Shown here in pieces: positions 1 to 10,700 of a stretch of DNA of 64,000 nt (position 1 is the first letter of the stretch; the number at the start of each line of letters is the position of its first letter). The notes beneath the pieces were generated by a model. That model saw nothing but the letters and a program-made list of their open reading frames with translations, was not told where the DNA came from and did not search any database. Source of the stretch: Delphinus delphis (taxonomy: Eukaryota; Chordata; Mammalia; Artiodactyla; Delphinidae); contig NC_082683.1 of assembly GCF_949987515.2 (NCBI RefSeq), positions 128,426,582 through 128,490,581 on the forward strand, written 5' to 3'. The position numbers and the translations under genes are program-made.

Positions 1-3000
1 ACTGTTCTCCATCGTGGCTGTATCAATTTACATTCCCACCAACAGTGCAAGAGGGTTCCCTTTTCTCCACACCGTCTCCAGCATTTATTGTTTGTAGATT
101 TTTTGATGATGGCCATTCTGACCGGTGTGAGATAATAGCTCATTGTAGCTTTGCTTTGCATTTCTCTAATGATTAATGATGTTGAGTATTCTTTCATGTG
201 TTTGTTGGCAATCTGTATATCTTCTCTGGAGAAATGTCTATTTAGGTCTTCTGCCCATTTTTGGATTGGGTTGTTTGTTTTTTTTGATATTGAGCTGCAT
301 GAGTTGCTTGTATGTTTTAGAGATTAATCCTTTGTCAGTTGCTTCATTTGCAAATATTTTCTCCCATTCTGAGGTTGTCTTTTGGTGTCGTTTATGGTTT
401 CCTTTGCTGTGCAAAAGCTTTGAAGTTTCATTAGGTCCCATTTGTTGATTTTTGTTTTTATTTCCATTTCTCTAGGAGGTGGGTCAAAAAGGATCTTGCT
501 GTAGTTTATGTTATAGAGTTCTGCCTGTTTTCTTCTAAGAGATTTATAGTGTCTGGCCACACATTTCAGTCTTTAATCCATTTTGAGTTTATTTTTTGTG
601 TATGGTGTTAGGGAGTGTTCTAATTTCATTATTTTACTTGTAGCTGTCCAGTTTTCCCAGCACCACTTATTGAAGAAGCTGTCTTTCCTCCACTGTATAT
701 TCTTGCCTCCTTTATCAAAGATAAGGTGACCATATGTGCATGGGTTTATCTCTGGGCTATCTATCCTGTTCCATTGATCTATATTTCTGTTTTTGTGCCA
801 GTACCATATTGTCTTCTTTATTGTAGCTTTGTAGTATACTCTGAAGTCAGGGAGCCTGATTCCTCCAGCTCCGTTTTTCCTTCTCAAGATTGCTTTGGCT
901 ATTTGGGGTCTTTTGTGTTTCCATACAAATTGTGAAATTTTTTTTTCTAGTTCTGTGAAAAATGCCAGTGGTAGTTTGATAGGGATTGCATTGAATCTGT
1001 AGATTGCTTTGGGTAGTAGAGTCATTTTCACAATGTGATTCTTCCAATCCAAGAACATGGTATATCTCTCTATTTGTATCATCTTTAATTTCTTTCATCA
1101 GTGTCTTATAATTTTCTGCATACAGGTCTTTTGTCTCCTTAGGTAGGTTTATTCCTATTTTATTCTTTTGGTTACAGTGGTAAATGGGAGTGTTTTCATA
1201 ATTTCACTTTCAGATTTTACATCATTAGTGTATAGGAATGCAAGAGATTTCTGTGCATTAATTTTGTATCCTGCTACTTTCCCCAATTCATTGATTAGCT
1301 CTAGTAGTTTTCTGGTAGCATCTTTAGGATTCTCTATGTATAGTATCATGTCATCTGCAAACAGTGAGAGCTTTACTTCTTCTTTTCCGATTTGGATTCC
1401 TTTTATTTCTTTTTCTTCTCTGATTGCTGTGGCTAAAACTTCCACAACTATGTTGAATAAGAGTGGTGAGAGTGGGCAACCTTGTTTTTTTCCTGATCTT
1501 AGTGGAAATGGTTTCAGTTTTTCACCATTGAGGACGATGTTGGCTGTGGGTTTGTCATATGTGGCCTTTATTATGTTGAGGAAAGTTCCCTCTATGCCTA
1601 CTTTCTGCAGGGTTTTTATCATAAGTGGATGTTGAATTTTGTCAAAAGCTTTCTCTGCATCTATTGAGATGATCATGTGGTTTTTCTCCTTCAATTTGTT
1701 AATATGGTGTATCACGTTGACTGACTTGCGTATATTGAAGAATCCTTGCATTCCTGGAATAAACCCCACTTGATCGTGGTGTATGATCCTTTTAATGTGC
1801 TCTTGGATTCTGTTTGCTAGTATTTTGTTGAGGATTTTTGCCTCTATGTTCATCAGTGATATTGGCCTGTAGTTTTCTTTCTTTGTGACATCTTTGTCTG
1901 CTTTTGGTATCAGGGTGATGGTGGCCTCATAGAATGAGTTTGGGAGTGTTCCTCCCTCTGCTATATTTTGGAAGAGTTTGAGAAGGATAGGTGTTAGCTC
2001 TTCTCTAAATGTTTGATAGAATTTGGCTGTGAAACCATCTGGTCCTGGGCTTTTGTTTGTTGGAAGGTTTTCAATCAGAGTTTCAATTTCAGTGCTTGTG
2101 ATTGGTCTGTTCATATTTTCTATTTCTTCCTGGTTCAGTCTCAGCAGGTTGTACATTTCTAAGAATTTGTCCATTTCTTCCAGGTTGTCTATTTTATTGG
2201 CATGTAGTTTCTTGTAGTAATCTCTCATGATCCTTTGTATTTCTGCAGTGTCAGTTGTTACTTCTCCGTTTTCTTTTCTGATTCTATTGATTTTAGTCTT
2301 CTCTCTTTTTCTCTTGATAAGTCTGACTAATGGTTTATGAATTTTGTTTATCTTCTCAAAGAATGAGCTTTTAGTTTTATTGATCTTTGCTATCGTTTCC
2401 TTCATTTCTTTTTCATTTATTTCTGATCTGATCTTTATGATTACTTTCCTTCTGCTAACTTTGGGTTTTTTTTGTTCTTCTTTCTCTAATTGCTTTAGGT
2501 GTAAGGTTAGGTTGTTTATTTGAGATGTTTCTTGTTTCTTAAGGTAGGCTTGTATAGCTATAATCTTCCCTCTTAGAACTGCTTTTGCTGCATCCCATAG
2601 GTTTTGGGTCATTGTGTTTTCATTGTCATTTGTTTCTAGGTATTTTTTTGATTTCCTCTTTGATTTCTTCAGTGATCTCTTGATTATTAAGTAGTGTTTT
2701 GTTTAGCCTTCATGTGTTTGTATTTCTTACAATTTTTTTCCTGTAATTGATATCTAGTCTCATAGCGTTGTGGTCGGAAAAGATACTTGATATGATTTCA
2801 ATTTTCTCAAATTTACCAAGGCTTGATTTGTGACCCAAGATATGATCTATGCTGGAGAATGTTCCATGAGCACTTGAGAAGAATGTGTATTCTGTTGTTT
2901 TTGGATAGAATGTCCTATAAATATCAATTAAGTCCATCTTGTTTAATGTGTCATTTAAAGCTTGTGTTTCCTCATTTATTTTCATTTTGGATCATCTGTC

Positions 3001-3452
3001 TATTGGTGAAAGTGTGGTGTTAAGGTCCCCTACTATGATTGTGTTCCTGTCGATTTCCCCTTTTGTGACTGTTAGTATTTGCCTTATGTATTGAGGTGCT
3101 CCTATGTTGGGTGCATAAATATTTACAATTGTTATCTCTTCTTCTTGGATTGATCCCTTGATCATTATGTAGTGTCCTTGTGTCTTGTAATAGTCTTTGT
3201 TTTAAAGTCTATTTTGTCTGATATGAGAATTGCTACTCCAACTTTCTTTTGATTTCCATTTGCATGGAATATCTTTTTCCATCCCTTCACTTTCAGTCTG
3301 TATGTGTCCCTAAGTCTGAAGTGGGTCTCTTGTAGACAGCATATATACAGGTCTTGTTTTTGTATCCATTCAGCCAGTCTATATCTTTTGGTTGGATCAT
3401 TTAATCCATTTACATTTAAGGTAATTATTGATATGTATGTTCCTATTACCAT
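1..3452 (-). pseudogene. L1 ORF2 endonuclease/reverse transcriptase remnant (copy 1), frameshifted
   Basis: ORF2p nicks target DNA and reverse-transcribes L1 RNA there. The start is placed at 3452 because the reading frame opens MVIGTYISIITLNVNGLN, the usual start of the APE-type endonuclease, and runs to 3165 with the QETHF segment. The frame then shifts (2985-2710 holds the SDHNA endonuclease motif) and shifts again to a long 485-codon block (2612-1155) that carries the reverse transcriptase. The FADD catalytic box is intact at 1361-1350. Further shifts or stops occur near 1155-1080 and at 573. The stretch 1082-573 keeps the post-[17 protein letters not shown] segment. The cysteine-rich C-terminal block is only partly inside the window. 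At least four disruptions make it non-functional. Confidence 0.93.
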
Positions 3453-3510
3453 TTTCTTAATTGTTTTGGGTTTATTATTGTAGGTTTTTCCCTTTTCTTG
3501 TGTTTCCTCC

Positions 3511-4398
3511 CTAGAGAAGTTCCTTTAGCATTTGTGGTAAAGCTGGTTTGGTGGTGCTGAGTTCTCTTAGCTTTTGCCTGTCTGTAAAGCTTTTAATTTC
3601 TCTGTCAAATCTGAATGAGATCCTTGCTGGGTAGAGTAATCTTGGTTGTAGGTTTTTCTCTTTCATCACTTTAAAATGTCCTGCCACTCCCTTCTGGCTT
3701 GCAGAGTTTCTCCTGAAAGATCAGCTCTTAACCTTATGGGGATTCCCTTATGTGGTACTTGTTGTTTTTCCCTTGCTGCTTTTAATATTTGTTCTTTGTA
3801 TTTACCTTTTGATAGTTTGATTAATATGTGTCTTGGCGTGTTTCTCTTTGGTCTTATCATGTATGGGACTCTCTGTGCTTCCTGGAGTTAACTATTTCCT
3901 TTCCCATATTAGGGAAGTTTTCAACTATAATCTCTTCAAATATTTTCTCAGTCCCTTTCTTTTTCTCTTCTTCTTCTGGGACCCGTATAATTCGAATGTT
4001 TGTGCATTTAATGTTGTCCCAGAGGTCTCTGAGACTGTCCTCAATTCTTTTCATTCTTTTTTCTTTATTCTGCTCTGCAGTAGTTATTTCCATTATTTTA
4101 TCTTCCAGGTCACTTATCTGTTCTTCTGCTTCAGTTATTCTGCTATTGATTCCTTCTAGAGAATTGTTAATCTCATCTCTGTGGTGTTCATCTCTGTTTG
4201 TTTGCTGTTTAGTTCTTCTAGGTCCTTGTTAAACGTTTCTTGTATATTCTCCATTCTGTTTCCAAGATTTTGGATCATCTTTACTCTCATTATTTGGAAT
4301 TTTTTTTCAGGTAGACTGCCTATTTCCTCTTCATTTGTTACGTCTGGTGGGTTTTTGCCTTGCTCCTTCATCTGCTGTGTGTTTCTCTGTCTTCTCAT
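3511..4398 (-). pseudogene. L1 ORF1 RNA-binding protein remnant (copy 1), frameshifted
   Basis: ORF1p is the trimeric nucleic-acid chaperone that packages L1 RNA. The start at 4398 gives MRRQRNTQQMKEQ, the family's usual N-terminus, followed by a coiled-coil-like segment (4398-4156). The RRM-like part with the segment RIIRVPEEEE lies at 4093-3857 in another frame. The C-terminal domain (AAREKQQVPHKGIPIRL) lies at 3860-3666 in a third frame. The natural end, LLKELL-like followed by TAG, is at 3513-3511. Three frames over 888 bp show at least two or three indels. The gap to the ORF2 start is about 58 bp, normal for L1. Confidence 0.9.
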
Positions 4399-6345
4399 TT
4401 TGCTTAACTTACTGTGTTTGGGGTCTCCTTTTCACAGGATGCAGGTTCGTAGTTTCTGTGTTTTTGGTGTCTGCCCCCAGTGGCTAAGGTTGGTTCAGTG
4501 GGTTGTGTAGTCTTCCTGGTGGAGGAGACTAGTGCCTGTGTTCTGGTGGATGAAGCTGGATCTTGTCTTTCTGGTGTGCAGGTCCATGTCTGGTGGTGTG
4601 TTTTGGGGTGTCTGTGGCCTTATTATGATTTTAGGCAGCCTCTGTGCTAATGGATGGTGTGGTGTTCCTGTCTTGGTAATTGTTTGGCATAGGGTGTCCT
4701 GCACTGTAGCTTGCTGGTCACTGAGTGGAGCTGGGTCTTGGCATTGAGATGTAAATCTCTGGGACATTTTCACCGTTTGATATTACGTGGAGCTGGGAGG
4801 TCTCTTGTGGACCAGTGTCCTGAACTTGGCTCTCCTACCTCAGTGGCACAGCCCTGATGCCTGGCTGGAGCACTAAGAACCTCTCCTCCACATGGCTCAG
4901 AATAAAAGGGAGAAAGAAAAGAAAGAAAGAAAGAAGATAAATAAAATAAAATAATTAAAATAAAAAATAAGGGTTAAGAAAAAAATATTTTTTTAAGTAA
5001 AAAAAAAAAAAAAGGACAGACAGAACCCTAGGATAAATGGTAAAAGCAAAGCTTTACAGACAAAATCACACACAGAAGCGTACACATACACACTCACAAA
5101 AAGGGGGAAAATATATAATCGTTGCTCCCAAAGTCCACTCCTCAATTTGGGATGATTCGTTGTCTATTCATGTATTCCACAGATGGAGGGTACATCAAGT
5201 TGATTGTGGAGATTTAATCCCCTGCTCCTGAGGCTGCTGGGAGAAATTTCCCTTTCTCTTCTTTGTTCACACAGCTCCCGGGGTTCAGCTTTGGATTTGG
5301 CCCCGCCTCTGCGTGTAGGTCGCCGAAGGGCGTCTGTTCTTCGCTCAGACAGGACTGGGTTAAAGGAGCAGTTGATTCGGGGGCTCTGGCTCACTCAGGC
5401 CAGAGGGAGGGAGGGGCACGGAGTGCGGGGTGAGCCTGTGGCGGTAGAGGCTGGCGGGACGTTGTAGCAGCCTGAGGCGCGCTGTGTGTTCTCCCTGGGA
5501 AGTTGTCCCTGGATCCTGGGACCCTGGCAGTGGCGGGCTGCACAGGCTCCCGGGAGGGGAGGTGTGGATAGTGACCTGTGCTCGCACACAGGTTCCTTGG
5601 TGGCTGCAGCAGCAGCCTTAGCGTCTCATGCCTGTCTCTGGGGTTCGTGCTTTTGGCCACGGCTCGCGCCCGTCTCTGGAGCTCCTTTAAGCAGCGCTCT
5701 TAATCCCCTCTCCTCGCGCACCAGGAAACAAAGAGGCAAGAAAACGTCTCTTGTCTCTTCGGCAGCTCCAGAGTTTTCCCCGGACTGCCTCTTGGCTAGC
5801 CGTGGTGCACTATGGCTGTGTTCAGGCTGTGTTCACGCTGCCAACCCCAGTCCTCTCCCTGTGATCCACTGAAGCCTGAGCCTCAGCTCCCAGCCCCGCC
5901 CACCCCGGCGGGTGAGCAGAGAAACCTCTCGGGCTGGTGAGTGCCGGTCGGCACCGATCCTCTGTGTGGGAATCTCTCCGCTTTGCCCTCTGCACCCCTA
6001 TTGCTGCGCTCTCCTCCACGGCTCCGAAGCTTCCCTGCCCTTCGCCACCCACAGTCTCCGCCCGCAAAAGGGCTTCCTAGTGTGTGGAAACCTTTCCTCC
6101 TTCACGGCTCCCTCCCACTGGTGCAGGTCCCGTCCCTATCCTTTTGTCTCTGTTTATTCTTTTTTCTTTTGCCCTACCCAGGTACGTAGGGAGTTTCTTG
6201 CCTTTTGGGAGGTCTGAGGTCTTCTGCCAGCGTTTAGTAGGTGTTCTGTAGGAGTTGTTCCACATGTAGATGTATTTCTGATGTATTTGTAGGGAAGAAG
6301 GTGATCTCCACGTCTTACTCTTCTGCCGTCTTGAAGCTCCTCCTC
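4399..6345 (-). promoter_or_regulatory. L1 5' UTR / internal promoter region (copy 1), CpG-rich
   Basis: About 1.9 kb separates the ORF1 start from the element's 5' end. The outer part (about 5230-6100) is clearly GC- and CpG-rich against the AT-rich surroundings, as expected for an L1 internal Pol II promoter. Short open frames occur here on both strands, for example 6265-6077 (minus, 62 codons, starting at MWNNS) and 5486-5872 and 5912-6217 (plus). CpG-rich DNA lacks stop codons by composition, so I do not call them genes. Whether the promoter still works cannot be seen from sequence. Confidence 0.75.
4901..5014. repeat. A-rich low-complexity tract inside the L1 5' UTR
   Basis: GAAA and AAAT-type units merge into a run of 15 A. 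On the L1 sense strand it is a T-rich block between the CpG-rich promoter part and ORF1. Confidence 0.85.
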
Positions 6346-6689
6346 TCTACCGTGAGTTTATTTTTAAATGGTATTGCGCTTGGTTTGGCTTTAAGTAGTT
6401 CTTAATAATTCTTTGATCTTGGCTTACCACTTGAAGATTGAGTGTGAGAATGGGCAGATTTCTGTTCATGAGTCATAAAACAGCATTGAGTATTTCTATC
6501 ACCGTGTAAGACATTTAGGCTTTGAGGAAAGAAGCAGATATGTTCCAGTTCTGGTAAAGTTTTCTTTATACCTATTAGCTCATACTGGAACTTCTTTGAC
6601 AAATATGAGCACCATCTGGATTCCTGACTTTGGCCTTGTTCCTTATCTCTGAGCTCATTTTCACAGCAAACAAGTGCTACCTAGAGGGG

Positions 6690-6738
6690 TGTGTGTGTGC
6701 GTGCGTGCGCGTGCACATGCATGTGTGTATGTGTCTAG
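6690..6738. repeat. Imperfect (TG)n microsatellite
   Basis: Alternating purine-pyrimidine sequence, GTGTGTGTGTGCGTGCGTGC and onward with CG and CA interruptions. Its interruptions suggest an older, stabilised repeat. Confidence 0.9.
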
Positions 6739-6824
6739 GGAAAGGGGTATGATCCTGAGATGCATTACATGTTTTCTCAGCAAGTCCTCAGGGGAGATCA
6801 GCCCCAGGTGCTCACAATGATAAC

Positions 6825-6958
6825 CCACTTGTTAACACGTTCTTTATTGGCTTTTCTCCTTTTCTTGTCTTATTTTCCTCACTTTCCCTGGGATCACTTC
6901 TCAAATAAACTACCTGTACCTAAGTGCTTCTGCTTCCACGTAACCCAAACTAAGACAG
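6825..6958 (+). mobile_element. Possible 3' part of an old ERVL-type LTR
   Basis: A pyrimidine-rich stretch leads to CTGGGATCACTTCTCAAATA, containing an AATAAA signal, then AACCCAAACTAAGACA. This order resembles the R/U5 part of old mammalian LTRs. The upstream half is not recognisable, and it may be a chance resemblance. Confidence 0.35.
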
Positions 6959-7610
6959 AACCATTAAAAAAAAAAATCTCCTTGGGGCATGAAAATCTAA
7001 TGCAAAATGTGTTCATACTATTTGAAAACAAAAGAATCCATATTTTTGTAAGAAGAGAAACATAAATAAGCCAAAAACCAAATTAAAAAACCTAGAGAGC
7101 TGTCAAGTCACACACACGCAAACACCACATACACATAGAAACACACATATCCCACACTCAGATTGGTCTAAACAAGTGGAAGATAACTTGAGTAAAAACA
7201 AAGAACTTACTGAAACACAAAGCCAGAAAATAGAAATTATAAGTAAGATGGGAGATGGTAAATTAGAAGTTATTGTGAACTACAGTCAAGAATAAGAAGA
7301 AAAGAAATAAGATGCATTGGAATCTGGGGAGATTAATGCAATAAGAATGAACTAACACAGTTATACTTTGGAATGTACAATGAAATGATGTATGTGCTTT
7401 GTAAACTATTAAATATTGAAATTCATACTCAAAGCATTCTTGTCAACAGGTTGCATAAAAGAATGCTTGTCAATGAAGTGGATGACCATGGAGGAAAAAT
7501 ACTCACCTAGAAGCCCTCTGGGTTTTTTATCCTAATTTCCCTGAACTTTCTGACATTTGGCAAGTTAATTTCTCTGGCTGTGTGTTTCCTTGCCCTAGCC
7601 ATTGGATCAA

Positions 7611-7810
7611 CATGAACTCAAATTTTATTTTATTTTTAAAAATTTTATTCAATTTAAATTATTTTATTTTTATTTATTTATTTGGCCATGCCATGCAGCT
7701 TGTAGGACCTTAGTTCCCTGACCAGGGATCAAACCTGTACCCCCTGCAGTGGAATCATGGAGTCCTAACCACTGGACTGCCAGGGAATTCCCCATGAACT
7801 CAAATTTTAT
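7611..7810 (-). mobile_element. Short CHR-type SINE with perfect 18-bp target duplication
   Basis: In sense (minus) the body runs from GGAATTCCCTGGCAGTCCAG to a TAAA-rich tail at 7629-7690. The tRNA-related head includes the B-box-like GTTTGATCCCTGG. The 18-bp duplication catgaactcaaattttat is identical at 7611-7628 and 7793-7810, so the element body is 7629-7792. Non-coding; it depended on L1 enzymes. Confidence 0.93.
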
Positions 7811-7858
7811 AATGGATATGAAAACACTTTGAAAAATAGAAAATTGTATGCAAATGTA

Positions 7859-8090
7859 AGAGTTTATAATTTTTTTTTTTTTTTGTGGTACGCGGGCCTC
7901 TCACTGTTGTGGCCTCTCCTGTTGCGGAGCACAGGCCCCGGACGCGCAGGCTCAGCGGCCGTGGCTACGGGCCCAGGCGCTCCGCGGCATGTGGGATCTT
8001 CCCGGACTGGGGCACGAACCCATGTCCCCTGCATCGGCAGGCGGACTCTCGACCACTGCGCCACCAGGGAAGCCCAGAGTTTATAATTTT
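7859..8090 (-). mobile_element. Long CHR-type cetacean SINE with 15-bp target duplication
   Basis: The body is 7874-8075, with the poly(A) tail seen as poly(T) on the left and the GGGCTTCCCTGGTGGCGCAG head on the right. The identical duplication agagtttataatttt lies at 7859-7873 and 8076-8090. It sits only 48 bp from the preceding SINE, in the same orientation, as an independent insertion. Apparent open frames across it are SINE sequence, not genes. Confidence 0.95.
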
Positions 8091-9689
8091 ATAAAAAGGT
8101 AGGATGTGAGAGTTAACGTTTACTTCTTTTAAATTCATTTAGGTCCCAAGGATGTAGAGTACACCTCAAGAGAACAGAACTTTGCCAAATCCAAGTTTCT
8201 CTGGGTGATATTTCCCTTTTAAAGGGTACACATACTTAAATTTGTTTATTCACTTATAATTCATATACAGTTAAATGTCTGATTTGAAGAACCTAATATG
8301 TGATTTCCTTTTCTTATAGTAAACCCCAAACACAGCATTGCCCCATCTCAAGATAGCTTAGGAAACTAATAGTTTGTACCCCTGGAAATTTGAAAAAGTT
8401 CTGTTATCCCAAGTGCTTCAAGGAAGGATGTTCTCTTAGTGAAATCTATTTCTCCTAGATTTTTCTTGGATATTTTTGATTGTGGATTTCTGTAATATGC
8501 TCAGAATTGTGAAATGTGTAACTAACTGTGCAACGGAATTATGAAAGTGTTCCTCCCCTTAAGGAGCTTATAGTCTAGCTGGGGAGGTAGGGAGAAAAAG
8601 TCCATCTATGAAATTAATACAAACAAATACAAGTCGGTACTAATTCAGATACTTATCGAGAAACTTCTTTAGGCATACTCTAGGTGTTTTGCAGGAAAAG
8701 TAATCCAACCTTGTTTTTGAATACTACATTATAGCAGTTCAGTCCATTCTGGGCATCAGAACTCTTAATATTATTGAGCGGTGTTCTTTGAAATTATTTT
8801 ACCAAATCATCTGATAGAGTGGGAAGGTTAATGTCACAAGTAATTCCCCTTCCTCATTCTTCTTTCTCCTCCACACCCTGTCAGGGAAAAACCCCTCCTA
8901 TCTCTAGAACTTGCATGAAGAAACAGTGAAGTAATCCAGCGATACTGCTAAGATTAGTGACCCAACCCCTGCTTAACTAGTGCATTTCAAAACCGCATAT
9001 GTCAAGGTCTTCTCTATGTATAGGTCAGTGTGTGGTTTCCTCCACTGTGGCTACTCTGGGGAGAGAAATCAACACTGTTTTCTTGTTTAAAAAGGTGCTC
9101 GCTGAAGAAAAGACTAAGTAGAGAGGGTGGGCTGAGAAAACACAGGAGGACCTGAAGGTCATCTTATTCATCTGGAAATTCTCCTGTTGGCCACTGTTCC
9201 TCCAGGCTCTTGTTCTGAGTAAGCTGGACCTGTTCTAGCTGAGCAGGTTCCAGGCTGAGGAAGGGTGGTATGGCTTGGTGGCAGGAAGTGAGGAGATGGC
9301 CATCAACATATGTGGGCTGGATACCCATTTTCTTGTGTCTCTTATATTAACAGAGCCAAGTATTGCTGCTAAGAGACCCTTGAAGACTGAGGGAGAAGGG
9401 AAAAAGGCATATCTTCATGGAATAGTACAGGAATTCTGGAGGGGAATTAGTGAGATAAAGACATGGCGACTGTTTGTGGGGGGAGGTAGGCTGATTGTCA
9501 GCCTCTGAGTGGTGGGTCCTGGGAAATACATCAGGACATTCTCATGTCAGAATACTATATCCCTTAGTGAATTTAGGAAAAGGGCTGATTTTAAGTGAAG
9601 AATCTGGTAATTTTTCCATACTTCTTTATGATCAGGAGAGAACTTGGGTTATTTTCTATTAGGTAATTTCTCCTACGTTGAGGCAGAAT
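8091..9689. other. Intergenic sequence with a weak L2-like segment
   Basis: Around 8555-8640 the text ttaaggagcttatagtctag followed by an A-rich stretch resembles the L2 3' region in minus orientation. The rest shows no recognised repeat and no convincing open frame. The 77-codon frame at 9275-9508 has no recognisable domain. Confidence 0.45.
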
Positions 9690-9905
9690 AAGGTAGTGGT
9701 TAAAAGTTCAGAATCGAGAGCCAGAAAGTGTGATTTAAAAAATCCGTTTCCAGCACTTCCTAGCTGTGTGATCTTTGACAGTTTACTTAACCTCTCTCTG
9801 CCTCAGTTTCCTCATCTGGATAAAAGCATTACTCACAGAACAGTGCAAGGATTAAGTGAGTTCATAGACACAAAATGCTTGGCACATCATCAGCACTTGA
9901 TGACT
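9690..9905 (+). mobile_element. MIR SINE relic
   Basis: The conserved MIR core is plain: CTAGCTGTGTGATCTTTGAC, then acctctctctgcctcagttt and tcctcatctgg, ending near tgcttggcacat. It is a mammalian-wide, long inactive tRNA-derived SINE. Divergence is high and no target duplication is visible. Confidence 0.88.
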
Positions 9906-9954
9906 ATTTCCCATGGAAATCACATGCAAACTACCCCGCAGCCCAGGCTGCACA

Positions 9955-10195
9955 GCCTAGTGATGGAGCACATGGGATTCACAGTTAGACTGGATCTACA
10001 GTCAGCCCAGCTGTGCTCCTCGCCTGCAGTGTGATCTCGGGCAAGTTATTTAATCCTTCTAAGCATCATTTACTCCATCTGTAAGTTGTGATAATAGTGG
10101 TATTTACTTCATAGTTTGTTCTGAGGAATGAATGAGATGATTTACATACATTTCCTGATGCAAGGGGGGTCTGGCACACAGTAAATGCTACTTCT
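9955..10195 (+). mobile_element. Second MIR SINE relic
   Basis: The core is gtgtgatctcgggcaagtta, followed by a poor match to the cctcagtttcc block, then ctggcacacagtaaatgcta. It has the same orientation as the MIR about 50 bp upstream. Confidence 0.85.
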
Positions 10196-10211
10196 TTCAT
10201 ACATGTACACA

Positions 10212-10218
10212 CATCACA

Positions 10219-10256
<38 letters not shown>

Positions 10257-10258
10257 AT
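10212..10258. repeat. (CA)n microsatellite
   Basis: About 15 uninterrupted CA units at 10219-10249, with imperfect flanks. Such a tract is normally length-polymorphic. Confidence 0.97.
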
Positions 10259-10536
10259 GTCCTTGCATCTTACATGATTGTCTCTTCCCTCCTTAAAAAG
10301 AAAACCTGAAAAACCTTCATCTTTCCTAGGGAAGTGCAGAATAATGACCCTGAACCAATTACTTATGTACTTGGGAAAAATAATCCTTTTCAATTCTCCC
10401 TTACATTTTCCCTTTCTATCCCCCATGTCAGGAGCAGAAGACCAGGGAAACTGGTTGCCAGACAGGAAGGGAAGGAAAAGATGACCAAAGCTGACTTAGC
10501 ACATGTCCACTCTTCTCATGGGTAACTGCCTGCCAG

Positions 10537-10700
10537 GACTGCCTACATAATTTTAGGGCTCGGTGCAAAATGAAAATTCACGACCCCTTGTTCAAAAGTC
10601 ATTAAGAATTTCAAGACAGCAACATCAGAGCATTAAACCAAGCACATGGCTCTCTGCAACTTCACAGTAAAGCTGTAAAGCTGGCCCTGCTGCCAGCCCT
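10537..10700 (+). mobile_element. Possible old interspersed repeat, family not identified
   Basis: The phrase gggctcggtgcaaaatgaaa, then ccccttgttcaaaa and ttaagaatttcaagac, has the feel of a widely repeated mammalian MITE, but I cannot name the family. No terminal inverted repeats or duplications are seen. Confidence 0.3.

Larger units (their letters stand above)
1..6345 (-). mobile_element. Near full-length L1 retrotransposon (L1 copy 1), 3' end outside window
   Basis: Read on the minus strand the order is 5' UTR (about 6345-4399), ORF1 (4398-3511), short spacer, ORF2 (3452 to the window edge). The right end, in sense, begins near GAGGAGCTTCAAGACGG, which looks like a natural L1 5' start because unrelated sequence follows at once. 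The left edge cuts within the C-terminal part of ORF2, so the 3' UTR, poly(A) tail and one target duplication lie outside. Both ORFs are broken by frameshifts, so the copy is dead, but it is only moderately diverged and carries no SINE. It looks younger than copies 2 and 3. Confidence 0.93.
6346..7610. other. Unique-looking intergenic sequence
   Basis: Outside the GT-rich tract and a possible LTR piece I see no gene. Open frames are short and lack any recognisable protein signal. The stretch 6970-7400 is A-rich on the plus strand. Confidence 0.6.

Noticed and set aside
1168..1635. 155-codon open frame on plus opposite L1 ORF2 (also 51399-51881)
   Set aside because: It is the antisense shadow of the RT region and recurs at the same place in both L1s; there is no sign of its own coding constraint.
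7829..8094. Overlapping open frames across SINEs, seen again near 14953, 18874, 19339, 22653, 31743, 37123, 41820, 50030 and 53748
   Set aside because: They are the same SINE read in different frames (recurring [19 protein letters not shown] peptide and its shadows). SINEs encode no protein; CpG-rich sequence simply has few stops.
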